Positions 42,504-50,589 of a stretch of DNA of 64,000 bases are shown piece after piece. The position numbers and the translations under genes were made by a program. This stretch comes from Antrihabitans auranticaus. Its GTDB lineage: Bacteria; Actinomycetota; Actinomycetes; Mycobacteriales; Mycobacteriaceae. The DNA lies in NCBI RefSeq assembly GCF_016481275.1, contig NZ_JAEMNW010000004.1, positions 62,001 through 126,000 on the forward strand, in the 5' to 3' direction. Position 1 is the stretch's first letter, and the number at the start of each line of letters is the position of its first letter. Under the pieces are notes generated by a model. The model searched no databases, had not been told where the DNA came from, and saw only the letters and a list, made by a program, of their open reading frames with translations.

Positions 42504-42519
42504 TATATCAAGTGGTATA
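42504..42519. promoter_or_regulatory. AT-rich palindromic operator shared with the symporter/LysR promoter
   Basis: TATATCA-AG-TGGTATA, 22 bp upstream of ureohydrolase 2 and 46 bp upstream of the aldolase start, in an otherwise unusually AT-rich stretch. It matches the site at 48972-48987 (reverse complement TGTATCAAGTGATTTA) at 13 of 16 positions. Confidence 0.55.
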
Positions 42520-42565
42520 TTTAACAGCGAAAACCTTTCCGACGCTTTCCGAACAAGGAGCACGG

Positions 42566-43342
42566 GTGACCGCAACTCTTATCGACTCCACTGCGATCGG
42601 CACCACTGCCGCCGAGGCGCAACTGCGCCGCGAGCTCGCGGCCGTTTACCGTCTCCTTGCGCACTTCAAAATGACCGACCTCATCTTCACGCACGTTTCC
42701 GTTCGGATTCCCGGCCCGGAACAGCACTTCCTGATCAACCCGTACGGGCTCCTGTTCGAGGAGATCACCGCGTCGAACCTCATCAAGATCGGGCCCGACG
42801 GCGAACTGGTGGAACCTTCCGAATACTGCGTCAACCCAGCGGGATTCGTGATTCACGGTGCGATCCACGCGTCCCGTGCTGATGCGCATTGCGTGCTGCA
42901 CACGCACACGAAGGCCGGCTGCGCGGTTGCTGCGCAGGAGCACGGACTCCTTCCGGTGAACCAGATTTCGATGGAGTTTCACAATCGCGTCGGCTACCAC
43001 GATTACGAGGGCATCGCGCTCAACAACTCCGAGCGTGCACGCCTGGTCGCCGACCTCGGTGCCAACCCCGCGCTGATCCTGCGCAATCACGGGCTGCTGA
43101 CCGTCGGCGAGACACCGGCACAGGCGTTCCTGCGAATGTTCTACCTGGAGAAGGCATGTGAGATTCAGGTGACCGCGCAGGCGGGTCTGCTTCGGCTGCC
43201 GAGCGAAGAACTCGCCGAATACACGGCCCGCCAGTTCGCAGGCGAAGTGAAGGACGACTTCGCCGACGACGACGCATACGACCTCGCCTGGGCCGCGTTG
43301 CTGCGCATGCTCGACCGCAGCCAGCCCGACTACAAGAACTGA
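42566..43342 (+). CDS. class II aldolase/adducin-family protein
   Basis: A 258-residue zinc aldolase-fold protein. The zinc/active-site features are HVSVRIP, the HTHTKAGCAVA segment (two His ligands) and NHGLLTVG (third His), with a catalytic Glu in EFHNRVGYHDYEG. The GTG start has AAGGAG at 5 nt. It is the first gene of the operon with a ThDP enzyme 12 nt downstream. Family members cleave or decarboxylate 2-oxo or hydroxy acids and sugar phosphates. In this context a 4-hydroxy-2-oxo acid (for example 4-hydroxy-2-ketoarginine) would be a possible substrate, but that is speculation. Confidence 0.8.
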   Translation: MTATLIDSTAIGTTAAEAQLRRELAAVYRLLAHFKMTDLIFTHVSVRIPGPEQHFLINPYGLLFEEITASNLIKIGPDGELVEPSEYCVNPAGFVIHGAIHASRADAHCVLHTHTKAGCAVAAQEHGLLPVNQISMEFHNRVGYHDYEGIALNNSERARLVADLGANPALILRNHGLLTVGETPAQAFLRMFYLEKACEIQVTAQAGLLRLPSEELAEYTARQFAGEVKDDFADDDAYDLAWAALLRMLDRSQPDYKN

Positions 43343-43354
43343 GCAGGAGAACCC

Positions 43355-44977
43355 ATGACTCGCAACGGTGGCGACCTCGTCGTCGAAACGCTCGAAAGAC
43401 TCGGGTACGAAATGGTTTTCGGCATCCCGGGCCAGCACGCGCTCGGCCTGTTCGATGCACTGACTCGGAGTAAGCTGGAATTCGTCAGCTCGCGAATCGA
43501 GAACAACGCCGCGTTCGCGGCAGATGGTTATGCGCGGACCAGCGGCCAACCTGCGGCACTCTTCGTGTCGACGGGTCCGGGCGCGCTCACTGCGCTATCG
43601 GGTCTGCAGGAGGCGTACGCCACGTCGGTGCCGATGGTTGTCGTCTCCAGCCAGGTTCCGTGCGCCGGTTTGGGCGGGAAGCGAACCGGCCACCTGCACC
43701 AACTCGACGATCAGAGGCTCGCCGCGCGTAACGTCGTCAAGTCCACCACGCTCATCCAGCAGAGCGCGGAGATCCCGTCGGCGATCGCTCGCGCCCACGG
43801 TGAAGCCGTCTCGCATCCGCAGGGTCCGGTGTGGATCGAGATCCCGCAAGACATCCTGCTCGCGGAAACGACTGTGCCGCCGGTGGTGGACGTGCACACG
43901 CACATCGTCCCCGTCACTGCGCGTGCAGAACTACTCGATGCGGCGGCGGCCGCACTCGACTCAGCGACGCGACCCGTCATCATCGCCGGCGGTGGAGTAC
44001 GGCGCTCCGGCGCCGAAGCGGAACTGTTGGCGCTCGCTGAAACTCTGCGTGCGCCGGTCGTTACCAGCCCGGGTGGCAAAGGCGCCTTTCCCTGGACGCA
44101 TCCGTTGTCGATGCAGTCGTGGATCGAGGACCGCTATACGACCGAGATCCTGGAGAACGCCGACGTTGTCGTCGCGATCGGCACAGCCCTGGGTGAGGTC
44201 ACGAGCAACTACTTCACGATGCGGCCGAAGGGAACCTTGATCCACATCGACGCCGAACATCGGGTCCTGGAATCGCATGTGCCCGCCATGGCCATCCACG
44301 CCGATGCGCGGGAGGCGCTCGCGGGCCTCGTCGCACGGGTGCGGACGCGAGCATCCGACGGTGTCGCCGAGAAGGTGACCCGTGAACTTCTCTCCAAGGT
44401 CGCAGCGCGACTGCAGGGCCAGGACCTCGCGAAAGAGCTCGGAATTCTCGCCGCAATCAGAGACGGCGTTCCCGACGATGCAGAAACTTTCTGGGACATG
44501 ACGATTGCCGGGTACTGGGCATGGTCGTGCTGGGACGTGCGTGCCGGTCAATTCCATTCCGCGCAAGGTGCGGGAGGGATAGGTTGGGGTTACGGCGCCG
44601 CGCTGGGCGGCGCTGCGGCGAACAACGGCCGCGTTCTGGCCGTCAGCGGTGATGGTGGTGCCATGTATTCGATCGCGGAACTCGCGGTGGCGCGTCAGCA
44701 CAACCTGCCCGTCACGTGGCTCATCGTCGACGACGGCGGTTACGGAATCCTCCGGGAGTACATGAACGCAACATTCGGCAAGGCAACCGCGACCGAACTC
44801 TCGCGACCGGACTTCGTCGCGCTCGCCAACTCATTCGGCGTGCCGGCGCAGACAGCCACACCCGCGGATCTGGCTGCGGTGCTTGCGGACTGCTGGCGCG
44901 CGGACGGGCCTAATGTTGTTGTCCTGCAAGAACATTTGTCGATGTTCGCGCCCACTCACCTGGAGTTGCCCGCATGA
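43355..44977 (+). CDS. ThDP-dependent enzyme, acetolactate-synthase fold; candidate 2-ketoarginine decarboxylase
   Basis: A 540-residue thiamine-diphosphate enzyme. The N-terminal Pyr domain has FGIPGQHALGLFDAL and the activating Glu in SSRIENNAAFAADGYAR; a middle domain follows (ADVVVAIGTALGEVTSNYF), then the PP domain with AVSGDGGAMYSIAELAVARQHNLPVTWLIVDDGGYG, the Mg-ThDP GDG...DD motif. This architecture is shared by acetolactate synthase, benzoylformate decarboxylase and Pseudomonas AruI. Neighbouring ureohydrolase, aldehyde dehydrogenase and RidA make AruI-like 2-ketoarginine decarboxylation attractive, yielding 4-guanidinobutanal. Biosynthetic acetolactate synthase is unlikely because no IlvN partner is present. 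Confidence 0.82.
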   Translation: MTRNGGDLVVETLERLGYEMVFGIPGQHALGLFDALTRSKLEFVSSRIENNAAFAADGYARTSGQPAALFVSTGPGALTALSGLQEAYATSVPMVVVSSQVPCAGLGGKRTGHLHQLDDQRLAARNVVKSTTLIQQSAEIPSAIARAHGEAVSHPQGPVWIEIPQDILLAETTVPPVVDVHTHIVPVTARAELLDAAAAALDSATRPVIIAGGGVRRSGAEAELLALAETLRAPVVTSPGGKGAFPWTHPLSMQSWIEDRYTTEILENADVVVAIGTALGEVTSNYFTMRPKGTLIHIDAEHRVLESHVPAMAIHADAREALAGLVARVRTRASDGVAEKVTRELLSKVAARLQGQDLAKELGILAAIRDGVPDDAETFWDMTIAGYWAWSCWDVRAGQFHSAQGAGGIGWGYGAALGGAAANNGRVLAVSGDGGAMYSIAELAVARQHNLPVTWLIVDDGGYGILREYMNATFGKATATELSRPDFVALANSFGVPAQTATPADLAAVLADCWRADGPNVVVLQEHLSMFAPTHLELPA

Positions 44978-45363
44978 CAGACCTGAACCACCCTTACTTG
45001 AACGCGACATCTCCGGTCGGCAATTTCAGTTACGCGCGCCGAATCGGCCCGTTCACACAGGTTTCCGGTCAGCTCGGCCTCAGCGCGGGCGCCACCACCA
45101 TCGCGGGCCAGACCGCCGAAGCACTCGAAAAGGTCGAAGCCATCCTCACTTCCGCGGGGCTGAGCTGGTCGGACGTGCTGACGGTGCGCGTGCACCTGGC
45201 GTCCGATGATCTGTTCGACGACTTCGACGCGGCATACGCAGCGATCGTTCCCCCGCCGTTCCCCGCGCGAGTGACGGTCTCGTCAGGGCTCGCGCCCGGC
45301 GCTCTCGTCGAAATAGATGCACTTGCAGTTACCCCCAACTCGCTCAACGCCGCAATCGCCTGA
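44974..45363 (+). CDS. RidA-family reactive imine/enamine deaminase
   Basis: A 129-residue YjgF/YER057c/UK114 protein. It has NFSYARRIGPFTQVSGQLGL at the N-terminus, ALEKVEAILTSAGLSWSDVLTVRVHL in the middle, and PARVTVSSGLAPGALVEIDALAV at the end, with the conserved Arg and Glu. It overlaps the ThDP enzyme stop (ATGA). Members hydrolyse reactive 2-imino/enamine intermediates to 2-oxo acids and ammonia, so it may quench imines formed in arginine oxidation before decarboxylation. Some members are reported as 2-aminomuconate deaminases; nothing here suggests that. Confidence 0.88.
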   Translation: MTDLNHPYLNATSPVGNFSYARRIGPFTQVSGQLGLSAGATTIAGQTAEALEKVEAILTSAGLSWSDVLTVRVHLASDDLFDDFDAAYAAIVPPPFPARVTVSSGLAPGALVEIDALAVTPNSLNAAIA

Positions 45364-45378
45364 CCCGAGGAGAGAGAA

Positions 45379-46731
45379 ATGACCGAATACGCCGTCACCG
45401 ATCCTGCGACCGGTGAGGTCGTCGCCGAGTACCCGACCGCAACGGATGCGGAGATTTCCGCCGCGATCGCCGCGGTCGCGGAAACGGGACGTCGTTGGCC
45501 GCGGGAAACGTCGGTGGCCGACCGCGCCGCGCTGATTCGACGCGTCGGTGAACTCCACGCCGAACGACGCGAGCAGCTTGCGGACGTGATCGTCCGGGAG
45601 ATGGGTAAGCCGCGCGACGAGGCCCTCGGCGAGGTCGACTTCTGCGTCGCGATCTACGAGTACTACGCCGATAACGCCGAAACCTTCCTCGCCGACGAGA
45701 CGATCACGCTGCTCGACGGCCACGGCAGCGCCGTGGTGAAGCGGGGTCCGATCGGCGTTTTGCTCGGCATCATGCCGTGGAACTTCCCCTACTACCAGGT
45801 CGCGCGCTTTGCGGGACCGAATCTGGTGGTAGGCAACACGATTCTTCTCAAGCACGCACCGCAGTGCCCGGAGTCGGCGGAGCTGCTCGCGTTGCTGTTC
45901 CTCGAGGCCGGGTTCCCACAGGGTGCCTACGTCGATATTCGTGCAACCAACGATCAGGTGGCGACGATCATCGCCGATCCACGTGTCGCGGCGGTCTCAC
46001 TGACCGGCTCGGAGCGGGCGGGTGCCGCAGTCGCCGAGATTGCCGGTCGCAACCTCAAGAAATGCGTGCTCGAACTGGGTGGATCGGATCCGTTCATCGT
46101 GCTTTCCTCCGACGACCTCGACGCGACCGTCGACGCCGCAACGGCTGCGCGCCTGGACAACACCGGTCAGGCCTGCAATGCCGCCAAGCGTTTCATCGTC
46201 GCAGACGACCTCTACGACTCTTTCGTGGAGAAGTTCACGGCAAAGCTGCTCGCGAAGGGCGACGGCATCGCCCCGTTGTCGTCGGTCCGCGCTGCCGAGA
46301 CTCTGGAGGAGCAGGTGGCCACCGCGGTATCGAACGGGGCGACGATCCAGTCCGCCGGTGAGCGCCGCGGCGCCTACTACCCGCCCGCCGTCTTGACCGG
46401 AGTCACGTCCGACAACCCGGCGTATCAGCAGGAGTTCTTCGGCCCGGTCGCGACTGTCTACCGCGTCGGCTCGGAAGACGAGGCAGTCGCCGTTGCAAAC
46501 GACACGCCCTTCGGGCTGGGGTCCTACGTGTTCACCACCGATGCCGATCAGGCTGCCCGCGTGGCGGACCGCATCGAAGCAGGCATGGTGTTCGTCAACG
46601 GAGTCGGCGCCGAGGGCGCTGAGCTGCCATTCGGCGGCATCAAGCGGTCCGGGTTCGGGCGCGAACTGGGCAAGTACGGAATCGAAGAGTTCGTGAACAA
46701 GAAGATGATTCGAACGATCACCGGTAGCTGA
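45379..46731 (+). CDS. aldehyde dehydrogenase (SSADH-like; candidate 4-guanidinobutyraldehyde dehydrogenase)
   Basis: A 450-residue NAD-dependent aldehyde dehydrogenase. Motifs: GIMPWNFPYYQVARFAGPNLVVGNTILLKHA, LTGSERAGAAVAEIAGR, LELGGSDPF (catalytic Glu) and NTGQACNAAKR (catalytic Cys), ending in PFGGIKRSGFGRELGK. Near-relatives are annotated succinate-semialdehyde dehydrogenase, but gabD already exists in the gab operon. Here it is the last gene of aldolase-ThDP-RidA-ALDH, so oxidation of 4-guanidinobutanal (the Pseudomonas KauB step) is a reasonable prediction. A strong hairpin terminator follows. GAGAGAG precedes the ATG. Confidence 0.88.
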   Translation: MTEYAVTDPATGEVVAEYPTATDAEISAAIAAVAETGRRWPRETSVADRAALIRRVGELHAERREQLADVIVREMGKPRDEALGEVDFCVAIYEYYADNAETFLADETITLLDGHGSAVVKRGPIGVLLGIMPWNFPYYQVARFAGPNLVVGNTILLKHAPQCPESAELLALLFLEAGFPQGAYVDIRATNDQVATIIADPRVAAVSLTGSERAGAAVAEIAGRNLKKCVLELGGSDPFIVLSSDDLDATVDAATAARLDNTGQACNAAKRFIVADDLYDSFVEKFTAKLLAKGDGIAPLSSVRAAETLEEQVATAVSNGATIQSAGERRGAYYPPAVLTGVTSDNPAYQQEFFGPVATVYRVGSEDEAVAVANDTPFGLGSYVFTTDADQAARVADRIEAGMVFVNGVGAEGAELPFGGIKRSGFGRELGKYGIEEFVNKKMIRTITGS

Positions 46732-46741
46732 CAGCGCAACA

Positions 46742-46784
46742 ACAATCGACCCTGGCCGCGAAGGCCGGGGTCGATTGTCGTTTC
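46742..46784 (+). terminator. Rho-independent terminator after the aldehyde dehydrogenase
   Basis: A 16-bp stem pairs 46742-46757 (ACAATCGACCCTGGCC) with 46763-46778 around a GCGAA loop, with one T-G wobble, followed by CGTTT. It lies 11 nt past the ALDH stop and before the convergent TetR gene. Confidence 0.8.
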
Positions 46785-46812
46785 GGTAGGGGGGCCGCGT
46801 GTTCAGGAGGGC

Positions 46813-47430
46813 TCAGCCAGTTCGGACAACCGCCCGCTGCACGGCGATGTCGACGAAGCGGGGGATCGCGCCCTTCGCGCGGATCGCCTTCATCGCAGCC
46901 TGGTCCAGGATCGACTGCATTGCCAGTCCGTCGGTGAGTGCGACCAATTGCATTGTGACGGAATCTGGGTCGAGGTCGGCGGGGATCGAGCCTTGCTCTT
47001 GCGCCGCGACGACGGTGTCACGCACGACGCTTCGCCACCGGGCGAGGAAGCCCGCGATCTCGGTGCGGGCTGCCTCTTCGGCGGCACCTTCGGCGTAGAA
47101 GAACAGGTAGATACGCGTCATCGCCAGGCGCCGCTTGTCGAGCGGCAGGACGCTGGCGGTGATGTTGTGCAGTTTGTCGAGCGCTGGTACATCGGCGGCG
47201 TCGAGGATTGAGCGGTACTGCTCGCCCTGGATATCGCCCGCTCGCCGCAGAGCCGCGAGGAGGAGATCGTGCCGAGAGTCGAAGTAGTGGTTCAGGACTC
47301 CAGTCGACCAACCGCTCTCGTCGGCAACCGCTCTGGTGGTGACGGCGGAGACGCCGTCGCGCGCGAGAAGCGCCAACGCGGCGTCTGCCAGCACGCGTCG
47401 GCGCTCCTCGTGATCGACGATCTTGGGCAC
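46813..47430 (-). CDS. TetR-family transcriptional regulator (BetI-like)
   Basis: A 205-residue TetR repressor. The HTH near 10-55 reads RRVLADAALALLARDGVSAVTTRAVADESGWSTGVLNHYFDSRHDLL, close to BetI-type sequences with the VLNHYF turn. The C-terminal domain ends in PRFVDIAVQRAVVRTG. It begins 4 nt after the symporter stop on the same strand, so it is the second gene of a symporter-TetR transcript and probably regulates that transporter or the aldolase operon. The ligand is unknown. Confidence 0.87.
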   Translation of the reverse strand: MPKIVDHEERRRVLADAALALLARDGVSAVTTRAVADESGWSTGVLNHYFDSRHDLLLAALRRAGDIQGEQYRSILDAADVPALDKLHNITASVLPLDKRRLAMTRIYLFFYAEGAAEEAARTEIAGFLARWRSVVRDTVVAAQEQGSIPADLDPDSVTMQLVALTDGLAMQSILDQAAMKAIRAKGAIPRFVDIAVQRAVVRTG

Positions 47431-47434
47431 GTTG

Positions 47435-48910
47435 TCAGGCTATCCGTGCAGGTTCCGGGGCAGCGACTGGCTCGGGCTTTCCGGATGAGCGTGCCGTCCA
47501 GATGGCCATCACGTTCGCCGGCGTCGGCTTCGTCAGCAGGCTGACCGCGACGAATGCGGCAAGCGCGGTGATCAATCCGACGTACACGGGTTCGTTGGCG
47601 AGGACGTCGCCGAGGACCCACATCGTGGCAAGGGTTGCGACGGTTCCGACCGCCATAGCTACCATCGCACCCGCGCCGGTTGCGCGCTTCCAGAAGAGCC
47701 CGCCGATGATGGGGACCAGCAACCCGCCGACGAGGATGTCGTAGGCAATCGTGAGTGCGGAAACGATGTCGTTGATCAGCGCGGCGATCACGATGCTGAC
47801 CAGTCCGATCGCGATGACGAAGATGCGGTTGCCGCGAACGTCGTGCTCCGGGTCGCCGGTGTCCAGCTCGGGCCGCGTGCGACCGAACAGCTGTGCAAGC
47901 AGGGGCAGAACGTCCTGGCGCGCAACGGTTGCCGTCGCGATGAGGGCACCGGATGCGGTCGACATCATGGCCGCGACGGCGGCGGCGAGCACGACGCCGC
48001 TCAACCCGATGGGCAGCACGTGGAGTGCGACGTCGGCGTAGACGTCGTCCTTGGCGGTGATGTCAGGGATCAAAGCGGACGCGGCGAGCCCGATCAGCGC
48101 GCCCGCGACGCCGTAGAGCAGGCAGTAGACGCCGGCAGCGATGCCGCCCCAGCGTGCAACCTCGGGTGACTTCGCGGTGAAGACGCGCTGCCAGATGTCT
48201 TGGCCGATAAGCAGTCCGAGCGTGTAGACGACGAAGAAGGTGATGATCGTGCCGGTGCCGATGGTGCCGAAGCTGAATGCGGCGTCGCCGACGCGTTCCT
48301 TGATGCCGTCGTAGCCGCCGGCCTTGACCCAGGTGAACGGCAGGAGGAGGAAGAAGATGCCGATGGTCTTGATGACGAACTGCACCACGTCGGTGAGCGT
48401 GATCGACCACATGCCGCCCATCGCCGAGTAGGCGACGACGATCAGTCCGCCGAGCACCACGGACAGCGTGCGGTCGAAGCCGAAGAGCACGTTGAAGATC
48501 GTCGCGTACGCGATGGTGGAGGTAACGGTGAGCATGAGCGTGTACGCCATCATGACGATGCCGGACGCGCCCGTTGCGTCGATTCCGTAGCGCAGCTTCA
48601 ACATTCCCGAAACGGTGTACACCTTGAGGCGCTGAATGCGCGACGCGAAGAGGGCGCTCAAGAGCAGTACGCCGGTCGCGATCGCGACAACGAGCCACAT
48701 GCCGGAGATGCCGTACTTGTATCCGAGGCCCACGCCGCCGACGGTGGACGCTCCGCCGATGACCACAGCTGCCATCGTGCTCGTGTAGAGAACTCCGCCG
48801 AGGCGACGGCCCGCGACGAGGTACTCGCTGGAGTTCTTGGCGCGGCGTTTGCCCCACCAACCGAAGGCCAGCATCGCGCCTAGGTAAATGAGGATTATCG
48901 AAATGTCCAT
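47435..48910 (-). CDS. sodium:solute symporter (SSS family)
   Basis: A 491-residue transporter with about 13 membrane segments. The N-terminus (MDISIILIYLGAMLAFGWWGKRRAKNSSEYLVAGRRLGG) and VIGGASTVGGVGLGYKYGISGMW are typical of SSS/SLC5. The sodium-site motif region is AAMMSTASGALIATATVARQDVL. The ATG at 48910 has AAGGA upstream. It is divergent from a LysR gene with a shared operator 62 bp before its start, and that operator also occurs at ureohydrolase 2. The substrate is therefore probably the one degraded by the 41.5-46.7 kb genes, perhaps a guanidino or 2-oxo acid; proline/urea-type transport is possible. Confidence 0.87.
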   Translation of the reverse strand: MDISIILIYLGAMLAFGWWGKRRAKNSSEYLVAGRRLGGVLYTSTMAAVVIGGASTVGGVGLGYKYGISGMWLVVAIATGVLLLSALFASRIQRLKVYTVSGMLKLRYGIDATGASGIVMMAYTLMLTVTSTIAYATIFNVLFGFDRTLSVVLGGLIVVAYSAMGGMWSITLTDVVQFVIKTIGIFFLLLPFTWVKAGGYDGIKERVGDAAFSFGTIGTGTIITFFVVYTLGLLIGQDIWQRVFTAKSPEVARWGGIAAGVYCLLYGVAGALIGLAASALIPDITAKDDVYADVALHVLPIGLSGVVLAAAVAAMMSTASGALIATATVARQDVLPLLAQLFGRTRPELDTGDPEHDVRGNRIFVIAIGLVSIVIAALINDIVSALTIAYDILVGGLLVPIIGGLFWKRATGAGAMVAMAVGTVATLATMWVLGDVLANEPVYVGLITALAAFVAVSLLTKPTPANVMAIWTARSSGKPEPVAAPEPARIA

Positions 48911-48971
48911 CGGGGAAGTCCTTCGAGTAAGTGTGCTGTGACTTCGACCATAGAGGGCCATTGACTTGTTT

Positions 48972-48987
48972 TAAATCACTTGATACA
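48972..48987. promoter_or_regulatory. palindromic operator in the symporter/LysR promoter, matching 42504-42519
   Basis: TAAATCA-CT-TGATACA; its reverse complement TGTATCAAGTGATTTA matches the 42504-42519 site at 13 of 16 bases. It lies 62 bp before the symporter start and 57 bp before the LysR ATG. Confidence 0.55.
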
Positions 48988-49043
48988 AATAATCACATCA
49001 GAAATTCGTGAAGTATCCACGTGATCGTGGCGAAGGGTCATAT

Positions 49044-49934
49044 ATGCGCACTTCCCTGCCCGACCTCAAGCTTCTGCAGATATTCGCCTGCGTCGTGCGT
49101 CATCAAGGCTTCGCGCCCGCGCAGCAGGAGTTGGGTTTGTCGGCATCGGCAATCAGTACATACATGAGCCAACTCGAACGTCATCTCGGGATCGTGTTAT
49201 GCCATCGCGGCCGCAGTGGTTTCAGTCTTACCGCGAAAGGCGAGCTCTACCACAAGGAATGCCTGCGAATCCTGGGTGAACTCGAAGGATTCGAGCGCTA
49301 CGGCGCCGCGCTGCAGGGGGAGTTGCGCGGGACGCTCACGATCGGTGTACTCGATTCCACGGTCACGGACACCACGTTGCCTCTCGCAGGTGTAATCGGG
49401 CAGTTCGTCAAAGAGCATCCCGGCGTCTATCTCGACCTCACCATTCAAACACCGCACGAGCTGCAGGTCGGCGTGCTCGACGACCGCATCGACCTCGCTA
49501 TCGGTGCATTCGCATCGCCGATGAACGGTCTGCTGTCTCATGCGTTGCACCGCGAACAGCACTGGCTCTACTGCAGCGACAAGCATCCGCTCTTCGTGAG
49601 CAACCGCATTCCGCCTGACGTCATCACGCAGCAGCGCATGGTCACACGCGGATACTGGAGCGAAGCCGAATTGGCCCGGCAGGGGTTCACCCAGCGGTCG
49701 GCAACGGTGGAGAACATGGAGGCGCAGCTCATGCTCGTCCTGTCCGGCGGCTACATCGGGTATCTACCCGAGCACTATGCGCAACACTGGGTGGACCAGG
49801 GTCGCTTGCGGCCATTACTGCCCGCGTCGTTCGGCTATCAGGCGCCGTTCTCGTTGATCTATCGGCGTGGCCGCGCGCGGGAGCCGCTGGTGCTCACGTT
49901 CCGCGAACTCGTCCGGACGAGCGTCGACAGCTGA
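49044..49934 (+). CDS. LysR-family transcriptional regulator
   Basis: A 296-residue LysR regulator with the N-terminal HTH (DLKLLQIFACVVRHQGFAPAQQELGLSASAISTYMSQLERHLGIVLCHRGRSGFSLT) and a periplasmic-binding-like effector domain (LRGTLTIGVLDSTVTDTTLPLAGVIGQF). The ATG at 49044 has a GAAGGG purine run; an ATG 36 nt upstream is less convincing. It is divergent from the symporter, the classic LysR position. The shared TATCAAGTG operator suggests it activates both the symporter and the aldolase operon promoters. Confidence 0.87.
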   Translation: MRTSLPDLKLLQIFACVVRHQGFAPAQQELGLSASAISTYMSQLERHLGIVLCHRGRSGFSLTAKGELYHKECLRILGELEGFERYGAALQGELRGTLTIGVLDSTVTDTTLPLAGVIGQFVKEHPGVYLDLTIQTPHELQVGVLDDRIDLAIGAFASPMNGLLSHALHREQHWLYCSDKHPLFVSNRIPPDVITQQRMVTRGYWSEAELARQGFTQRSATVENMEAQLMLVLSGGYIGYLPEHYAQHWVDQGRLRPLLPASFGYQAPFSLIYRRGRAREPLVLTFRELVRTSVDS

Positions 49935-49935
49935 G

Positions 49936-50589
49936 CTATCGGACGATGTGAAAGATCGTTGCGACCGCAATGAAGCCGAGCAGCAAAGCCGCGGATGCGC
50001 GGTAGACCCGCCACCAAAGACCGCTGTTGCCAAGCAATTCGGCGAGCGATTCGGTGACGCCGGGAAAGCGCTCGTCGAGTTCGCGTTCGGTGACGCTGCC
50101 GATCTCGACCGGAAATCGGCCGAGGCGTTGCCACAGCGCCTGGAGATCCTTCTTCCGCCATTCGCCGTGCAGCACGATCGGGCGCTCCTTGGTCCCCGCC
50201 ACCACGAACACCGTCCGCGGTAGTTTGGGGACGCTGCTTGCGGCGGCGCCCGGTGGTAAGTAGCCGTGCCAGACGCCGGTGATCGACTGCAGCGGGATGC
50301 TGCGTACAGGCTGGCCGCTTTCGTCCAGCAGACGTAATTCGTACTGTGTGAGAACAACTTCGATGTTGCGTGCACCCTGCAAACCCAGTGGGAGAAGGAC
50401 GACGAGGAGCGGACCGACCAGTGCGCAGACAACGGCGCCGACGACGAACACGACGTCCACGTCGAATGACATGAGGAAGAAGACACCGGCAATCATGCCT
50501 ATGCCGCACGGCGCGGCGACCAGCACGCCGTAGGCGATCGTCACTGCCCTCGACGAGGCTGCGGGACGCAGGATCAGGTCGCCGGTCAT
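49936..50589 (-). CDS. PH-domain-like membrane protein of unknown function
   Basis: A 217-residue protein with two N-terminal membrane segments (ITIAYGVLVAAPCGIGMIAGVFFLM, VVFVVGAVVCALVGPLLVVLLPLG), a soluble beta-rich middle (VVLTQYELRLLDESGQPVRSIPLQSITGVW) resembling a bacterial PH-like fold, and a C-terminal segment (ALLLGFIAVATIFHIV). It is joined to the FUSC gene by ATGA overlap, so it may be an accessory protein of that transporter. It is convergent with LysR, only 1 nt apart. No family name is assigned confidently. Confidence 0.6.
   Translation of the reverse strand: MTGDLILRPAASSRAVTIAYGVLVAAPCGIGMIAGVFFLMSFDVDVVFVVGAVVCALVGPLLVVLLPLGLQGARNIEVVLTQYELRLLDESGQPVRSIPLQSITGVWHGYLPPGAAASSVPKLPRTVFVVAGTKERPIVLHGEWRKKDLQALWQRLGRFPVEIGSVTERELDERFPGVTESLAELLGNSGLWWRVYRASAALLLGFIAVATIFHIVR

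Noticed and set aside
43355-44977. Biosynthetic acetolactate synthase large subunit (ilvB)
   Set aside because: No ilvN or ilvC next to it, and the neighbours are a RidA, aldehyde dehydrogenase and ureohydrolase.
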